From CAYFQV01 sp964413635 (GTDB lineage: Bacteria > Spirochaetota > Spirochaetia > DSM-27196 > PWMO01), in contig CAYPTH010000026.1 in the NCBI GenBank assembly GCA_964413635.1, forward strand, positions 1 through 30,812: a stretch of 30,812 nt of DNA, given 5' to 3'. The notes under the pieces were generated by a model that was given only the letters and a program-made list of their open reading frames with translations, was not told the DNA's origin and searched no databases. The first letter of the stretch is position 1; each line of letters begins with the position of its first letter. Position numbers and translations under genes: made by a program. Positions 7,650-14,721 of the stretch are shown piece by piece.

Positions 7650-8138
7650 CTACTCTTCGTCCAACTCCTGAGGCGCGAGGCGCGCCTCGAGCGTTTCATC
7701 CGGCGCCAAAACAATGTCCTCGAAGTCCGTGCGGCGCCGGACCTCCGCCATGAGACTGCGGAAGCTCTCGAATTCATCCGGGATGGTAATCAGACGATCA
7801 TCTTCCTCGTTATAGATAAAGACCACCGGCCGTTCGCGTTTGTTCCGGGGGACCGCGTAGCCTGCACGGGAGATCTGCTCCCAGGGGAATGTACGGATGC
7901 CAATCCCCGCGTGCTGCACCGTGACGCCCTCATCATTCGTGACGACCGAGCTCGTGAGCTGCCCATTGAGATGGCGGCCCGCTTGGAACTCCAAATAGCC
8001 GATCACGACAAGGGAAATGAGGCCGGCGATCGAACTGCCGATCGCGAAGAGGAAGACCACGAAGGCAGCGGCTAGAATCATCAGGAGGACCAGCGTTATC
8101 ATCCTGGGATTGGACGTAAAGGTGATTCGGTAGGTCAT
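7650..8138 (-). CDS. membrane protein with two N-terminal TM segments and a PH-like cytoplasmic domain, unknown function
   Basis: A 162-residue protein I cannot assign to a characterised family. Residues about 13-48 are strongly hydrophobic and can form a two-helix hairpin (MITLVLLMILAAAFVVFLF, a short turn, then SIAGLISLVVIGYLEF). The remainder is a soluble region with the pattern of bacterial PH-like domains: TNDEGVTVQHAG, FPWEQISRAGYA and RPVVFIYNEEDDRLITIPDEFESF, i.e. beta strands followed by a C-terminal helix. The C-terminus is acidic. Its ATG overlaps the TGA of the upstream amidohydrolase (ATGA), so the two are translationally coupled. The functional link to the hydrolase is unknown. 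Confidence 0.6.
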   Translation of the reverse strand: MTYRITFTSNPRMITLVLLMILAAAFVVFLFAIGSSIAGLISLVVIGYLEFQAGRHLNGQLTSSVVTNDEGVTVQHAGIGIRTFPWEQISRAGYAVPRNKRERPVVFIYNEEDDRLITIPDEFESFRSLMAEVRRRTDFEDIVLAPDETLEARLAPQELDEE

Positions 8139-9697
8139 GACGCCGTTCCTTCAAAAACAGTCGCACCGTCGACGACGGTTCGTTCGACAACAGTATCGCG
8201 GATTCGTGCGGAGTTGCACCTCGTAATATCCTGACTCAGCACAACGAAATCGGCCAGCTTGCCCGGAGTAATGCTCCCCTTCTCATGTTCTTGGAACTCG
8301 GCATACGCGCTTTCGAGGGTGTGGGCGCGAAGCGCCTCCAGCGGCGTCAAAGCGCGCCCAGCTTCACGGTTCACCGCCAGGTGTATTGCATAAAGCGGGT
8401 CGAAGCTTGCCTCTCCGGGAATATCGGATCCAAAGGAGAGGTGCACGCCGCCGTCAATGAGCTCGCGGTAGGGATAGGCGCCGGCAGCTCGCTCCCTGCC
8501 GAGAATCGCTTCGTCTTTCTCCGGTTCGCCCATGGCGTGCGGTTGCGCTGCCACCAGAATACCGAGCTTGCGTAGCCGCGGCACGTCCTCCGAACGGACG
8601 ATCTGGGCGTGTTCGAGACGCATGCGGAGCGAGGCAACGTGAGGCTGGGTCTCTTGGACTCGCTCTACCACGTCGATGAGCTCCTTCACGGCGCGGTCGC
8701 CAATGGCGTGAAACGCGCCCTGCCGCCGCTTCTTGGCAAGCCGGGACACGATGCCTTCGAAGCCCTCGGTAGTACCCACCGGAGTCCCGAAGTTGTCCGG
8801 TTCACCCGCGTAGGCGTCCGTCATCCACGCCGTCTTGGTGGAGAATGTGCCGTCGAGAAAGTACTTCCATGGGCCGCGACGAACCCAGTACCTGTCAAAG
8901 CGCCACAGCTGAAAGAGGCGTGCCATGACGGGCACCGGGCCGTAGGGCCAGCACGTAAAGCGGCAGGTCAATTCTCCCCGTCTGCCCATCCTGTTGAGGT
9001 GAGTGACGGTAGTGGGAATCCACGTATTGTCTTGTACCGAGGTAATACCGTGTCTGCGAAACTGATCTATTGCCAAGGAGAGGTACCTTCGACTCAACTT
9101 TCCATTCAGGTGAATGCGAAAGAAGCGACGCGTATGGTAGCGGCTGATTGCCGCATCGTAGAGAACCCCCGTGGGTTCCCCGGAACCATCTCGTACAATA
9201 CGACCGCCGCTTGGGTCGGGCGTGGTGCGGTCGATCTTGAGTTTCTCGAGCATGCGAGAGTTGACCCAGCCGCCGTGACCGGAAAACTGGATGAGCACCA
9301 CCGGGTTGTCGGGGAAGGCCTGGTCAAGCAGTTCCTTCCGCGGGTTGGGACAATGCGGGTAATCCCAGCCTTGGGCGAAGATCTCTTGACCCGGTCTCGG
9401 ATCTGGAAACGCCGCTTTAAGCCGGGCAATGATCTCCGATTCGTTTAGGCCGGTCAGATCGACCTGGGAGCTCACGTCTCCCATGGAGAGCGCGTGGAGG
9501 TGGTTGTCGTTAAAGCCGGGGACCACGGTCTTTCCCTGCAGGTCAACGCGGTCCGCACCGTCACCGGCGTGCGCGATTGCATCCTCGGATGACCCGACGA
9601 AGGCGATGCGGTTCCCTCGGACCACCAGTGCTTCGGCGTAGGGACGATCTACGTCGACGGTAATGACCCGCGCGTTATGAAAAACGGTTGCACCCAC
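8135..9697 (-). CDS. YtcJ-like amidohydrolase (amidohydrolase family 3)
   Basis: Metal-dependent hydrolase of about 520 residues in the amidohydrolase superfamily. The metal-binding HxH is His66/His68 in the NDNHLHA segment; further family motifs are the WKYFLDGT segment (Lys candidate metal ligand), HAIGDRA (His ligand), RLEHAQ (His ligand) and FGSDIPGE (catalytic Asp). The C-terminal GSITPGKLADFVVL is the usual closing strand of the beta sandwich. The physiological substrate of YtcJ-type enzymes is not established. I place the start at GTG 9697 because a promoter-like TTGACC-17-TAGGTT ends seven bases upstream and the protein then begins with the normal first strand (ATVFHNARVITVD); an open frame continues upstream to 9841, but that would overlap psuG. 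It is the first gene of a two-gene unit with the membrane protein. Confidence 0.85.
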   Translation of the reverse strand: MGATVFHNARVITVDVDRPYAEALVVRGNRIAFVGSSEDAIAHAGDGADRVDLQGKTVVPGFNDNHLHALSMGDVSSQVDLTGLNESEIIARLKAAFPDPRPGQEIFAQGWDYPHCPNPRKELLDQAFPDNPVVLIQFSGHGGWVNSRMLEKLKIDRTTPDPSGGRIVRDGSGEPTGVLYDAAISRYHTRRFFRIHLNGKLSRRYLSLAIDQFRRHGITSVQDNTWIPTTVTHLNRMGRRGELTCRFTCWPYGPVPVMARLFQLWRFDRYWVRRGPWKYFLDGTFSTKTAWMTDAYAGEPDNFGTPVGTTEGFEGIVSRLAKKRRQGAFHAIGDRAVKELIDVVERVQETQPHVASLRMRLEHAQIVRSEDVPRLRKLGILVAAQPHAMGEPEKDEAILGRERAAGAYPYRELIDGGVHLSFGSDIPGEASFDPLYAIHLAVNREAGRALTPLEALRAHTLESAYAEFQEHEKGSITPGKLADFVVLSQDITRCNSARIRDTVVERTVVDGATVFEGTAS

Positions 9698-9704
9698 GCG
9701 TTCA

Positions 9705-9733
9705 AACCTATCTGTGCCGCCACCGGCGGTCAA
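9705..9733 (-). promoter_or_regulatory. candidate promoter of the amidohydrolase gene
   Basis: On the minus strand, TTGACC (9733-9728) and TAGGTT (9710-9705) are separated by 17 bases. The -10 hexamer ends seven bases before the chosen GTG (9697), so the transcript would start at or next to the start codon and would be leaderless. The -35 is good, the -10 only moderate. Confidence 0.35.
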
Positions 9734-9822
9734 GAACTGCGTGCGCTGCTTCGAGAGGTAGACCGCCGGTCCGGGTGCAACGTAGATTAGAACGCACGAC
9801 GCACACCCTGAGGAGCTGCCAC

Positions 9823-10743
9823 ATGTCTCTACCAATTGCATATTCCCCCGCCGTCGCCGAGGCCCGGCAGCAGCGTAAGGCTCTGGTCGCTCTCGAGTCG
9901 ACGATCATCTCCCACGGCATGCCCTACCCGAAGAACATTGAAACGGCACGAGAGGTGGAGGGGGTAGTTCGTGACGCCGGTGCAGTTCCAGCGACCATTG
10001 CCATTATGAACGGTACGGTCCACATCGGCCTGGATGAGGACGAGCTCGAGTACATGGCAAGCGCTGACGGCGTCCGCAAGGCGAGCAGGCGCGACCTCGC
10101 GGCAATTCTGTCGGAAGAGCTCGACGCCGCGACCACCGTTGCGGCGACAATGATCCTGGCCAATGGTGCGGGAATCCCCATCTTCGCCACCGGCGGCATA
10201 GGCGGAGTCCACCGCGGCGCCGAGACCTCTTTCGACATCTCCGCCGACTTGCAGGAGTTTGCCCGGACTCGAGTCGCCGTCGTTTCCGCCGGCCCCAAGG
10301 CACTGCTCGACCTCCACCTCACAACGGAGTATCTCGAAACCATGGGAGTGCCGGTAATCGGCATTGGAACGGACGAGCTTCCCGCCTTCTATTCACGAGA
10401 GAGCGGGTTGTCGGTGGATTACCGGATGGACGGTCCGGAAGAGGTTGCGCGCTTCCTGCACGTGGGGTGGCAGACCGACACGCTCACCGGCACAGTCCTC
10501 GCCAACCCGGTCCCCGAAGAGTGGTCCCTCCCGAAGGATGAGATGGACCGGATCATCGATCGGGCCATTTCGGACGCGGACTCGAAGGGGCTGCACGGCA
10601 AGGAGCTCACGCCCTATCTCCTGACGCGGATCACCGAGCTGTCGGAGGGGAAGAGCCTCGTCTCGAATATCGCCCTGGTAAAGCACAATGCGGATTGTGC
10701 GGCCCGCATCTCCGTGGAGCTCAACCGGCTGTCTCAGCAGTAG
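9823..10743 (+). CDS. psuG: pseudouridine-5'-phosphate glycosidase
   Basis: A 306-residue enzyme (E. coli PsuG is 312) that cleaves the C-glycosidic bond of pseudouridine 5'-phosphate to uracil and ribose 5-phosphate, salvaging modified nucleosides from RNA turnover. Residues matching the E. coli active site are visible: Glu25 in ALESTIISHGMPYP, Asp142 in ISADLQEF and Lys159 in SAGPKALLDL, all offset by 6-7 from E. coli Glu31, Asp149 and Lys166. ATG 9823 follows GAGGAG (9810-9815) by seven bases. No pseudouridine kinase (PsuK) gene is adjacent; it may lie elsewhere. The gene is divergent from the amidohydrolase, and its 3' end overlaps the convergent sensor-kinase gene by 23 bases. Confidence 0.95.
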   Translation: MSLPIAYSPAVAEARQQRKALVALESTIISHGMPYPKNIETAREVEGVVRDAGAVPATIAIMNGTVHIGLDEDELEYMASADGVRKASRRDLAAILSEELDAATTVAATMILANGAGIPIFATGGIGGVHRGAETSFDISADLQEFARTRVAVVSAGPKALLDLHLTTEYLETMGVPVIGIGTDELPAFYSRESGLSVDYRMDGPEEVARFLHVGWQTDTLTGTVLANPVPEEWSLPKDEMDRIIDRAISDADSKGLHGKELTPYLLTRITELSEGKSLVSNIALVKHNADCAARISVELNRLSQQ

Positions 10744-12334
10744 CGTGGGGCCTGACCCGATCCGGCAGACGAATGGTAAAGCGCGTACCCTCCTCAGAGG
10801 TGCTCATGTTGATGGTCCCGTTGTGCGCCTGGACAAACTGTTTGGCAATAGGCAGTCCGAGCCCCGTACCGCCTCGCTTGCCGACGGTAGCGAAGGGCAC
10901 GAAGAGGTGGTCCTGTACATCCTGGGGAATGCCGGGGCCGGTGTCATCAACGTGAAAAATGGCGTCCGCACCGTCGGTGTGCGCAGTAATGGTTACTTCA
11001 TTGGCGTCCGCGTCAGTCCCGGCCATTGCCTCGACGGCGTTTCTCGTAAGGTTGAGGAGCACGCGCTCCATCTTGCTGGCATCCGCCTGAACGACAAAGC
11101 CGGCATCCGGGTACTCAATCCGCACCTGAACACCTCGGTCCTCGGCGGCTTGGCGCACGTCGCGGTCAACGCGTTCAAGAATCTGATCGACCGGAACCGG
11201 AGAGCCTTGGACTTTGGTATCTCGGGTGAAATCTAGGATATCGTTCACAATGGCGGTGGCGTTCTCCGCCGAGTGGCGGATAAGCGAGAGATACTCATGT
11301 ATTTGTCCCTTGGATTCGGCGTCCTCCCCGCTCTCCGTCTCGATGAGTGAGACGAGCGATAGGATGTTGCCCAAAGGATTGCGAAGGTCGTGGGCTACGA
11401 CGCTCACCCCCTTCCCCATGGCGGAGAGCTTCTCGCTGCGAATGAGCTCTTCTTGCAGCTCGGCGTTGTGGATGGCCTGGGTTGCCTGCTCGAGGAAGAG
11501 TTGCACCATGTAGATACGGTCATTCCGCAAGGGTGCGGCATCACTCTCGAAGAGGGCGAAGACGCCGTATCGATCCAGAGGGAAGTAGATGAAGTCCTCG
11601 CTCTGGTAGACCGAGTCCCCCTGCACTGCGGGAAGGCTCTCGAGATTCTTCAGTGCGGTTTCGTCGTCCGCGAGCGCTCCTATCCCAATGAGCTTGCTGT
11701 AGCGCTCACCCTCCCGCACCGCGAGGAGGGCGGAGCGGGAACCGACAAGGTCTGCCACCTGATGCAAGATGTTGTTCAGGAGAAGATCGAGCTCCGCCTC
11801 GGTGGTGCGCAAGTCGCTCATGACATGGATGAGGTTCTCGAGGCCGCAGGTCTTGTTCCACTCGTATACGCCCTTGGTTGCAAGTTGTCGGATCTCTTCC
11901 GGAGAGAAGGGCTTGGTGTGATATCCGACATTCGCGCCGGCCTTGGCGACCACCTCCTCGATAGAGTAGTCGCTGTAGGCGGTAATGAAGATGATCTCGG
12001 CGCGCTTGTCGTACTTTCGGATGTGCCGCACCGTGTCCAGGCCGTCCCATCCCGGCATCCGCATGTCGACGAAGATGACGGCGTAGGGGCGCCCTTCCGC
12101 CGCTGCGGCCGAAACGAGCTCGACACCCCGGGCGCCCGTGTCCGCCTCATCCAAGTGGAATCGAAAAAGCTCATTTGACGGCTTGGGCCGCGTTTCTTCG
12201 CCGAAGAGGGAGGAGCTTGCAGCCTCGAGAGCTGAGAAGTCGCGCCTTGTGGGTACCAGAATCTCCCGAAAGCTGTTTCGCACAGCCTCTTCATCATCAA
12301 TAACAAGAACGCGAGTGTTAAAAGCCGTATTCAT
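10721..12334 (-). CDS. receiver-GAF-like-histidine kinase hybrid of the PYP locus
   Basis: A 537-residue cytoplasmic hybrid with an N-terminal receiver domain and a C-terminal kinase. Receiver: Asp13/Asp14, phospho-acceptor Asp90 in FVDMRMPGWDG, Thr118 and Lys141. It carries an extra segment of about 30 residues (roughly 28-60) between helix 1 and strand 2. A GAF-like linker (about 165-295) follows. The kinase has a HisKA helix with phospho-accepting His315 in AHDLRNP, N-box Asn432, G1 DTGPGIP (464-470) and G2 GGTGLGL (488-494). The ATG overlaps the stop of the preceding kinase (ATGA), so the receiver is the natural phosphorylation target of that kinase. Having no DNA-binding domain, the output must be a further phosphotransfer. 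The 3' end overlaps psuG in convergent orientation. Confidence 0.88.
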   Translation of the reverse strand: MNTAFNTRVLVIDDEEAVRNSFREILVPTRRDFSALEAASSSLFGEETRPKPSNELFRFHLDEADTGARGVELVSAAAAEGRPYAVIFVDMRMPGWDGLDTVRHIRKYDKRAEIIFITAYSDYSIEEVVAKAGANVGYHTKPFSPEEIRQLATKGVYEWNKTCGLENLIHVMSDLRTTEAELDLLLNNILHQVADLVGSRSALLAVREGERYSKLIGIGALADDETALKNLESLPAVQGDSVYQSEDFIYFPLDRYGVFALFESDAAPLRNDRIYMVQLFLEQATQAIHNAELQEELIRSEKLSAMGKGVSVVAHDLRNPLGNILSLVSLIETESGEDAESKGQIHEYLSLIRHSAENATAIVNDILDFTRDTKVQGSPVPVDQILERVDRDVRQAAEDRGVQVRIEYPDAGFVVQADASKMERVLLNLTRNAVEAMAGTDADANEVTITAHTDGADAIFHVDDTGPGIPQDVQDHLFVPFATVGKRGGTGLGLPIAKQFVQAHNGTINMSTSEEGTRFTIRLPDRVRPHATAETAG

Positions 12335-13584
12335 ATGCCTTGCTCCTGCTGACTATCCGACTGCCGCAGCGGCAGCTCAACGACGGCGCGCGCGCCACGA
12401 CCGGGGCCATCGCTCTCAACTACTAGACGGCCTCCGTGCCCTTCAATAATGCGTTTCGAAGCGTAGAGACCAATCCCCCGCGAGCTCGCCTTGGAGGTGC
12501 TTCCCTCCTGAGTGATCTCTTCGCTTCGCTCAGGATCAAAGCCGGCCCCGTTATCTTGCACAACAACTCTCGCGCGGTCCGCGGTGGCTTGCTCCACGCG
12601 AATGCGAATGCGCCGCTCCGCCACGGTCGTCCCGTGGGCGGCCGTCTCCACGGGATAATCGAACGACTCCGCCGCATTCTTCAAGATGTTTACGAGTACT
12701 CGAACCAGCTTCGTCCGATCGCCCTCGACAAAGACCAATCCCTGGGCTTGCGGTCCTTCGACCACAATACCTCGCTTCTCGAAGCTACTCTGCTGCATGG
12801 CCCGTGCATGGGCGACGATCTTTTGCAAGGCAACTTGAGGTCGATGTCCGGACACCCATTCGGCAGCGTACTGCCGCTGAAGCGATAGGGTTTCGGTAAT
12901 ATGGCTGAGCACCGCGGCCATGGAACGGTACGACTCGTCCAGACTCTCCCGGCGTTCGTTCAACTTGCGGATGACCTCTTCCAGGAAACTCGATAGCGCC
13001 TCGTAGCGCTCATCTCCGAGGGCGTCGCTCAGATTCGTGCGCTCCCCTCGGACCAGGTCGAGAAGACGCTGGAGCTCCTTTGCCTCGGGCCACTCCTCTT
13101 CGCTGAGCAGTCGCGCCACCGTTGTACTAATGCCGGTAATGGCGTTTCCAATGTCGTGCAGCACGCTGCCGGCAATCTCCGAGCGGCCTCGCTGCTCCGC
13201 CTCCTCATCGCGAGCTTCCCGAAGACGCGCTTCCTGCTCCGCGAGCTCTGTCTGGTCCGCCAGGGTCGCCATGTAGAGGTCGCTGTCCAGCCGTTCAATG
13301 GAGAGTGCCACGGTCACGAGCTCTCCGTTCCCAAAGGTGACGGAAAACCGTCGATTGGACAGGACCGTGCCCACCTCCTCGGTGAAGGCGGCGACTTCTT
13401 CTCCCAAGCCCGGAAGATAGGCCGAAAGGATCTCAAAGAGGTTCTCCACGCGACCCGCGGGCGCAATCGGCACCAGGTAGCGCGTCGCATAGGCATTCAT
13501 GAGACCAATCTCGCCGCCCGGTCCCATCTCGATGATTCCTGCCGGCGTCTGATATAGAAACTGGAGCAGGCGCTCTTGCGTCAT
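12331..13584 (-). CDS. PAS-domain histidine kinase of the PYP locus
   Basis: A 417-residue soluble sensor kinase without membrane segments. Residues about 1-115 form a PAS-like domain (GIIEMGPGGEIGLMNAYATRYL, ending ATLADQTELAEQE), followed by a coiled-coil linker. The dimerisation domain carries His143 in SVLHDIGNAITGIS; an unusually long helical stretch (about 150-250) follows before the ATPase domain with N-box Asn303, G1 DNGAGF (344-349) and G2 SRGIGL (368-373). The start codon abuts the PYP stop with no intervening base (TAGATG), and the 3' end overlaps the hybrid kinase by four bases. No good Shine-Dalgarno sequence is visible, so translation probably depends on coupling to PYP. I infer that PYP is the sensory input; direct ligand sensing by its own PAS domain is the alternative. 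Confidence 0.88.
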   Translation of the reverse strand: MTQERLLQFLYQTPAGIIEMGPGGEIGLMNAYATRYLVPIAPAGRVENLFEILSAYLPGLGEEVAAFTEEVGTVLSNRRFSVTFGNGELVTVALSIERLDSDLYMATLADQTELAEQEARLREARDEEAEQRGRSEIAGSVLHDIGNAITGISTTVARLLSEEEWPEAKELQRLLDLVRGERTNLSDALGDERYEALSSFLEEVIRKLNERRESLDESYRSMAAVLSHITETLSLQRQYAAEWVSGHRPQVALQKIVAHARAMQQSSFEKRGIVVEGPQAQGLVFVEGDRTKLVRVLVNILKNAAESFDYPVETAAHGTTVAERRIRIRVEQATADRARVVVQDNGAGFDPERSEEITQEGSTSKASSRGIGLYASKRIIEGHGGRLVVESDGPGRGARAVVELPLRQSDSQQEQGI

Positions 13585-13980
13585 CTATGACCGTTCTTGA
13601 TATGACCGTTCTTGACGCCGGACCAACAGATACTGACTCTCCGAGCTCTGGGACTTCACCATACGCAGTGTGACCGGCGTCGGCACCATGGCGTAGGTGA
13701 ACACGTAGTCAATGACCTCGTCGAGCTCTTCCGCGTTCCCGAATCGTTCGGCGACCATGTAGTTGTTGGTGCACGGCGCGACCTGCACAAAGAAGTTCTT
13801 GCCGAGCACGAACTCCGACTGCATGCCCGCCAGCTCAGCCTCGGCTCTGTTATACGCGGTGACCTCTCCATGGTGAGTCATCCTCACCACGCCGAAGCCA
13901 AGCGCATCCAAGTCCTCGTCGGACATTGCGTCTAAAAACTCTATAATACCCTTTGAATCAAACTCCACTATTTCGGCCAC
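13585..13980 (-). CDS. pyp: photoactive yellow protein (PYP) homologue, free-standing
   Basis: A 131-residue PAS protein, close to the 125 residues of Halorhodospira halophila PYP. The chromophore site is intact: Cys70 in NFFVQVAPCTNNY matches Cys69, which carries p-coumaric acid by a thioester. Tyr43 and Glu47 (AYNRAEAEL) match Tyr42 and Glu46, the hydrogen-bond partners of the chromophore phenolate. Phe94, Tyr96 and Met98 match Phe96, Tyr98 and Met100. Two pocket positions differ: Thr50 is Ala51 and Arg52 is Met53. The start is GTG 13980, with AGGA seven bases upstream. The C-terminus ends in a duplicated SYQER/S unit coded by a 15-bp tandem repeat. It sits between msrA and two histidine kinases, so I infer a light sensor for them. 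Chromophore synthesis genes (tyrosine ammonia lyase, coumarate-CoA ligase) are not in this window, so photoactivity is unproven. Confidence 0.85.
   Translation of the reverse strand: MAEIVEFDSKGIIEFLDAMSDEDLDALGFGVVRMTHHGEVTAYNRAEAELAGMQSEFVLGKNFFVQVAPCTNNYMVAERFGNAEELDEVIDYVFTYAMVPTPVTLRMVKSQSSESQYLLVRRQERSYQERS
13586..13615. repeat. 15-bp perfect tandem duplication at the pyp / kinase junction
   Basis: TATGACCGTTCTTGA occurs twice in direct succession (13586-13600 and 13601-13615). It is in frame with the C-terminus of PYP, adding five residues (QERSY-QERS), and the copy next to the kinase overlaps the PYP stop region and sets the sequence just upstream of the kinase start codon. Confidence 0.95.
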
Positions 13981-14034
13981 AACCGTATCCTAGTCAGGTG
14001 ATACCGGATGGTCAAGGCTCCGTGCCGACAATGT

Positions 14035-14544
14035 TTACACCATCCCGAGCTTCCGGAGCTTGGGATGGATCACCAGCCGGCAGTAGCCCGCCCGGGGATT
14101 CGACTCGAAGTAGTCCTGGTGATACTCCTCAGCGGGGTAGAAGGTCTCCAGCGGCACGATCTCCGTCACAATGGGGTCGGAGAAGTGCTGCTGCGCCTCC
14201 TCCCTCGAGGCTTCCGCAATCTCTCGCTGCGTTTCGTCGTGATAGAGGATGATCGAGCGATACTGCGTCCCGACATCCGCACCCTGTCGATTGAGGGTTG
14301 TCGGATCGTGGGCCTTCCAGAAGACTTCGAGGAGCTCCTTGTAGGTGACCACGTTCGGATCAAACACAATCTGGATCACCTCCGCGTGTCCCGTCCGGCC
14401 GGTGCAGATATCCTGGTAGGTCGGATTGGGCGTGGTGCCGCCGGCGTAGCCCGAAGTAACGGACTGGACACCCTCTATTCGTTTGTAGACCGCCTCAACA
14501 CACCAGAAGCAGCCGCCACCGATTGTTGCGTATTCCTGTGCCAT
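14035..14544 (-). CDS. msrA: peptide-methionine (S)-S-oxide reductase
   Basis: A 169-residue MsrA that reduces methionine S-sulfoxide in oxidised proteins using thioredoxin. The catalytic Cys12 lies in GGGCFWCVEAVY; the GYAGG, GHAEV and FWKAHDPTTLNRQGADVGTQYRS blocks are all present and complete. A cytoplasmic location is expected, as no signal peptide is visible. The ATG at 14544 has no Shine-Dalgarno sequence; instead a -10-like TATACT ends six bases before it. The gene stops 54 bases before pyp on the same strand with no convincing terminator, so msrA, pyp and the two kinases may form one transcription unit. The DNA for its last codons contains a 12-bp near-perfect hairpin (listed separately). 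Confidence 0.95.
   Translation of the reverse strand: MAQEYATIGGGCFWCVEAVYKRIEGVQSVTSGYAGGTTPNPTYQDICTGRTGHAEVIQIVFDPNVVTYKELLEVFWKAHDPTTLNRQGADVGTQYRSIILYHDETQREIAEASREEAQQHFSDPIVTEIVPLETFYPAEEYHQDYFESNPRAGYCRLVIHPKLRKLGMV
14040..14068 (-). promoter_or_regulatory. hairpin at the 3' end of msrA
   Basis: CCATCCCGAGCT (14040-14051) and AGCTTGGGATGG (14057-14068) form a 12-bp stem with one mismatch around a five-base loop, within the last codons of msrA. No T-tract follows on the minus strand. It could be an RNA-stabilising or partial-termination element between msrA and pyp. Confidence 0.35.
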
Positions 14545-14549
14545 AACTG

Positions 14550-14559
14550 GAGTATACTC
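14550..14559 (-). promoter_or_regulatory. palindrome containing the candidate msrA -10
   Basis: GAGTATACTC is a perfect 10-bp palindrome. On the minus strand it contains TATACT (five of six matches to the -10 consensus), ending six bases before the msrA ATG. No -35 is evident. It may be a promoter core, an operator, or both. Confidence 0.3.
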
Positions 14560-14588
14560 ACAGCGCGTCAGCGGGGGCGAGGCCTCAG

Positions 14589-14606
14589 CCCCGGCCCCGG
14601 CCCCGG
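14589..14606. repeat. CCCCGG x3 microsatellite
   Basis: Three perfect tandem copies of CCCCGG in the divergent spacer between msrA and the prolyl isomerase gene. No function is evident. Confidence 0.9.
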
Positions 14607-14631
14607 CGAGTGGCAGTTCAATCCGAGAAGG

Positions 14632-14661
14632 TTGACACCGGCTCTTGCTCGGCAGTACAAA
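14632..14661 (+). promoter_or_regulatory. promoter of the peptidyl-prolyl isomerase gene
   Basis: A perfect -35 TTGACA (14632-14637), an 18-base spacer and TACAAA (14656-14661, four of six matches to the -10 consensus). Transcription would begin near 14668, leaving an untranslated leader of about 55 bases with the hairpin listed next and a good Shine-Dalgarno sequence. Confidence 0.6.
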
Positions 14662-14662
14662 T

Positions 14663-14694
14663 TTGGGGACCTGTCACATAATCCCCAAGCTTTT
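14663..14694 (+). promoter_or_regulatory. leader hairpin followed by a short T-run (attenuator-like)
   Basis: TTGGGGA (14663-14669) pairs perfectly with TCCCCAA (14682-14688) around a 12-base loop and is followed by GCTTTTG. It lies just after the candidate promoter and before the start codon, with no upstream + strand gene it could terminate. It could be an attenuator or a protein-binding RNA element. The T-run is short, so termination may be inefficient. Confidence 0.4.
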
Positions 14695-14721
14695 GTAAGC
14701 GATCAGACAGAAGGAGTCACC

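Noticed and set aside
8609..9448. 279-codon + strand open frame opposite the amidohydrolase
   Set aside because: Shadow frame without motifs; the minus strand has all amidohydrolase metal-binding motifs in order.
13586..13615. Possible CRISPR or insertion-sequence footprint from the short direct repeats (also 23422-23475, 28966-28997)
   Set aside because: Two or three adjacent short units without spacers, terminal inverted repeats, target duplications or cas/transposase genes; these are simple tandem duplications.
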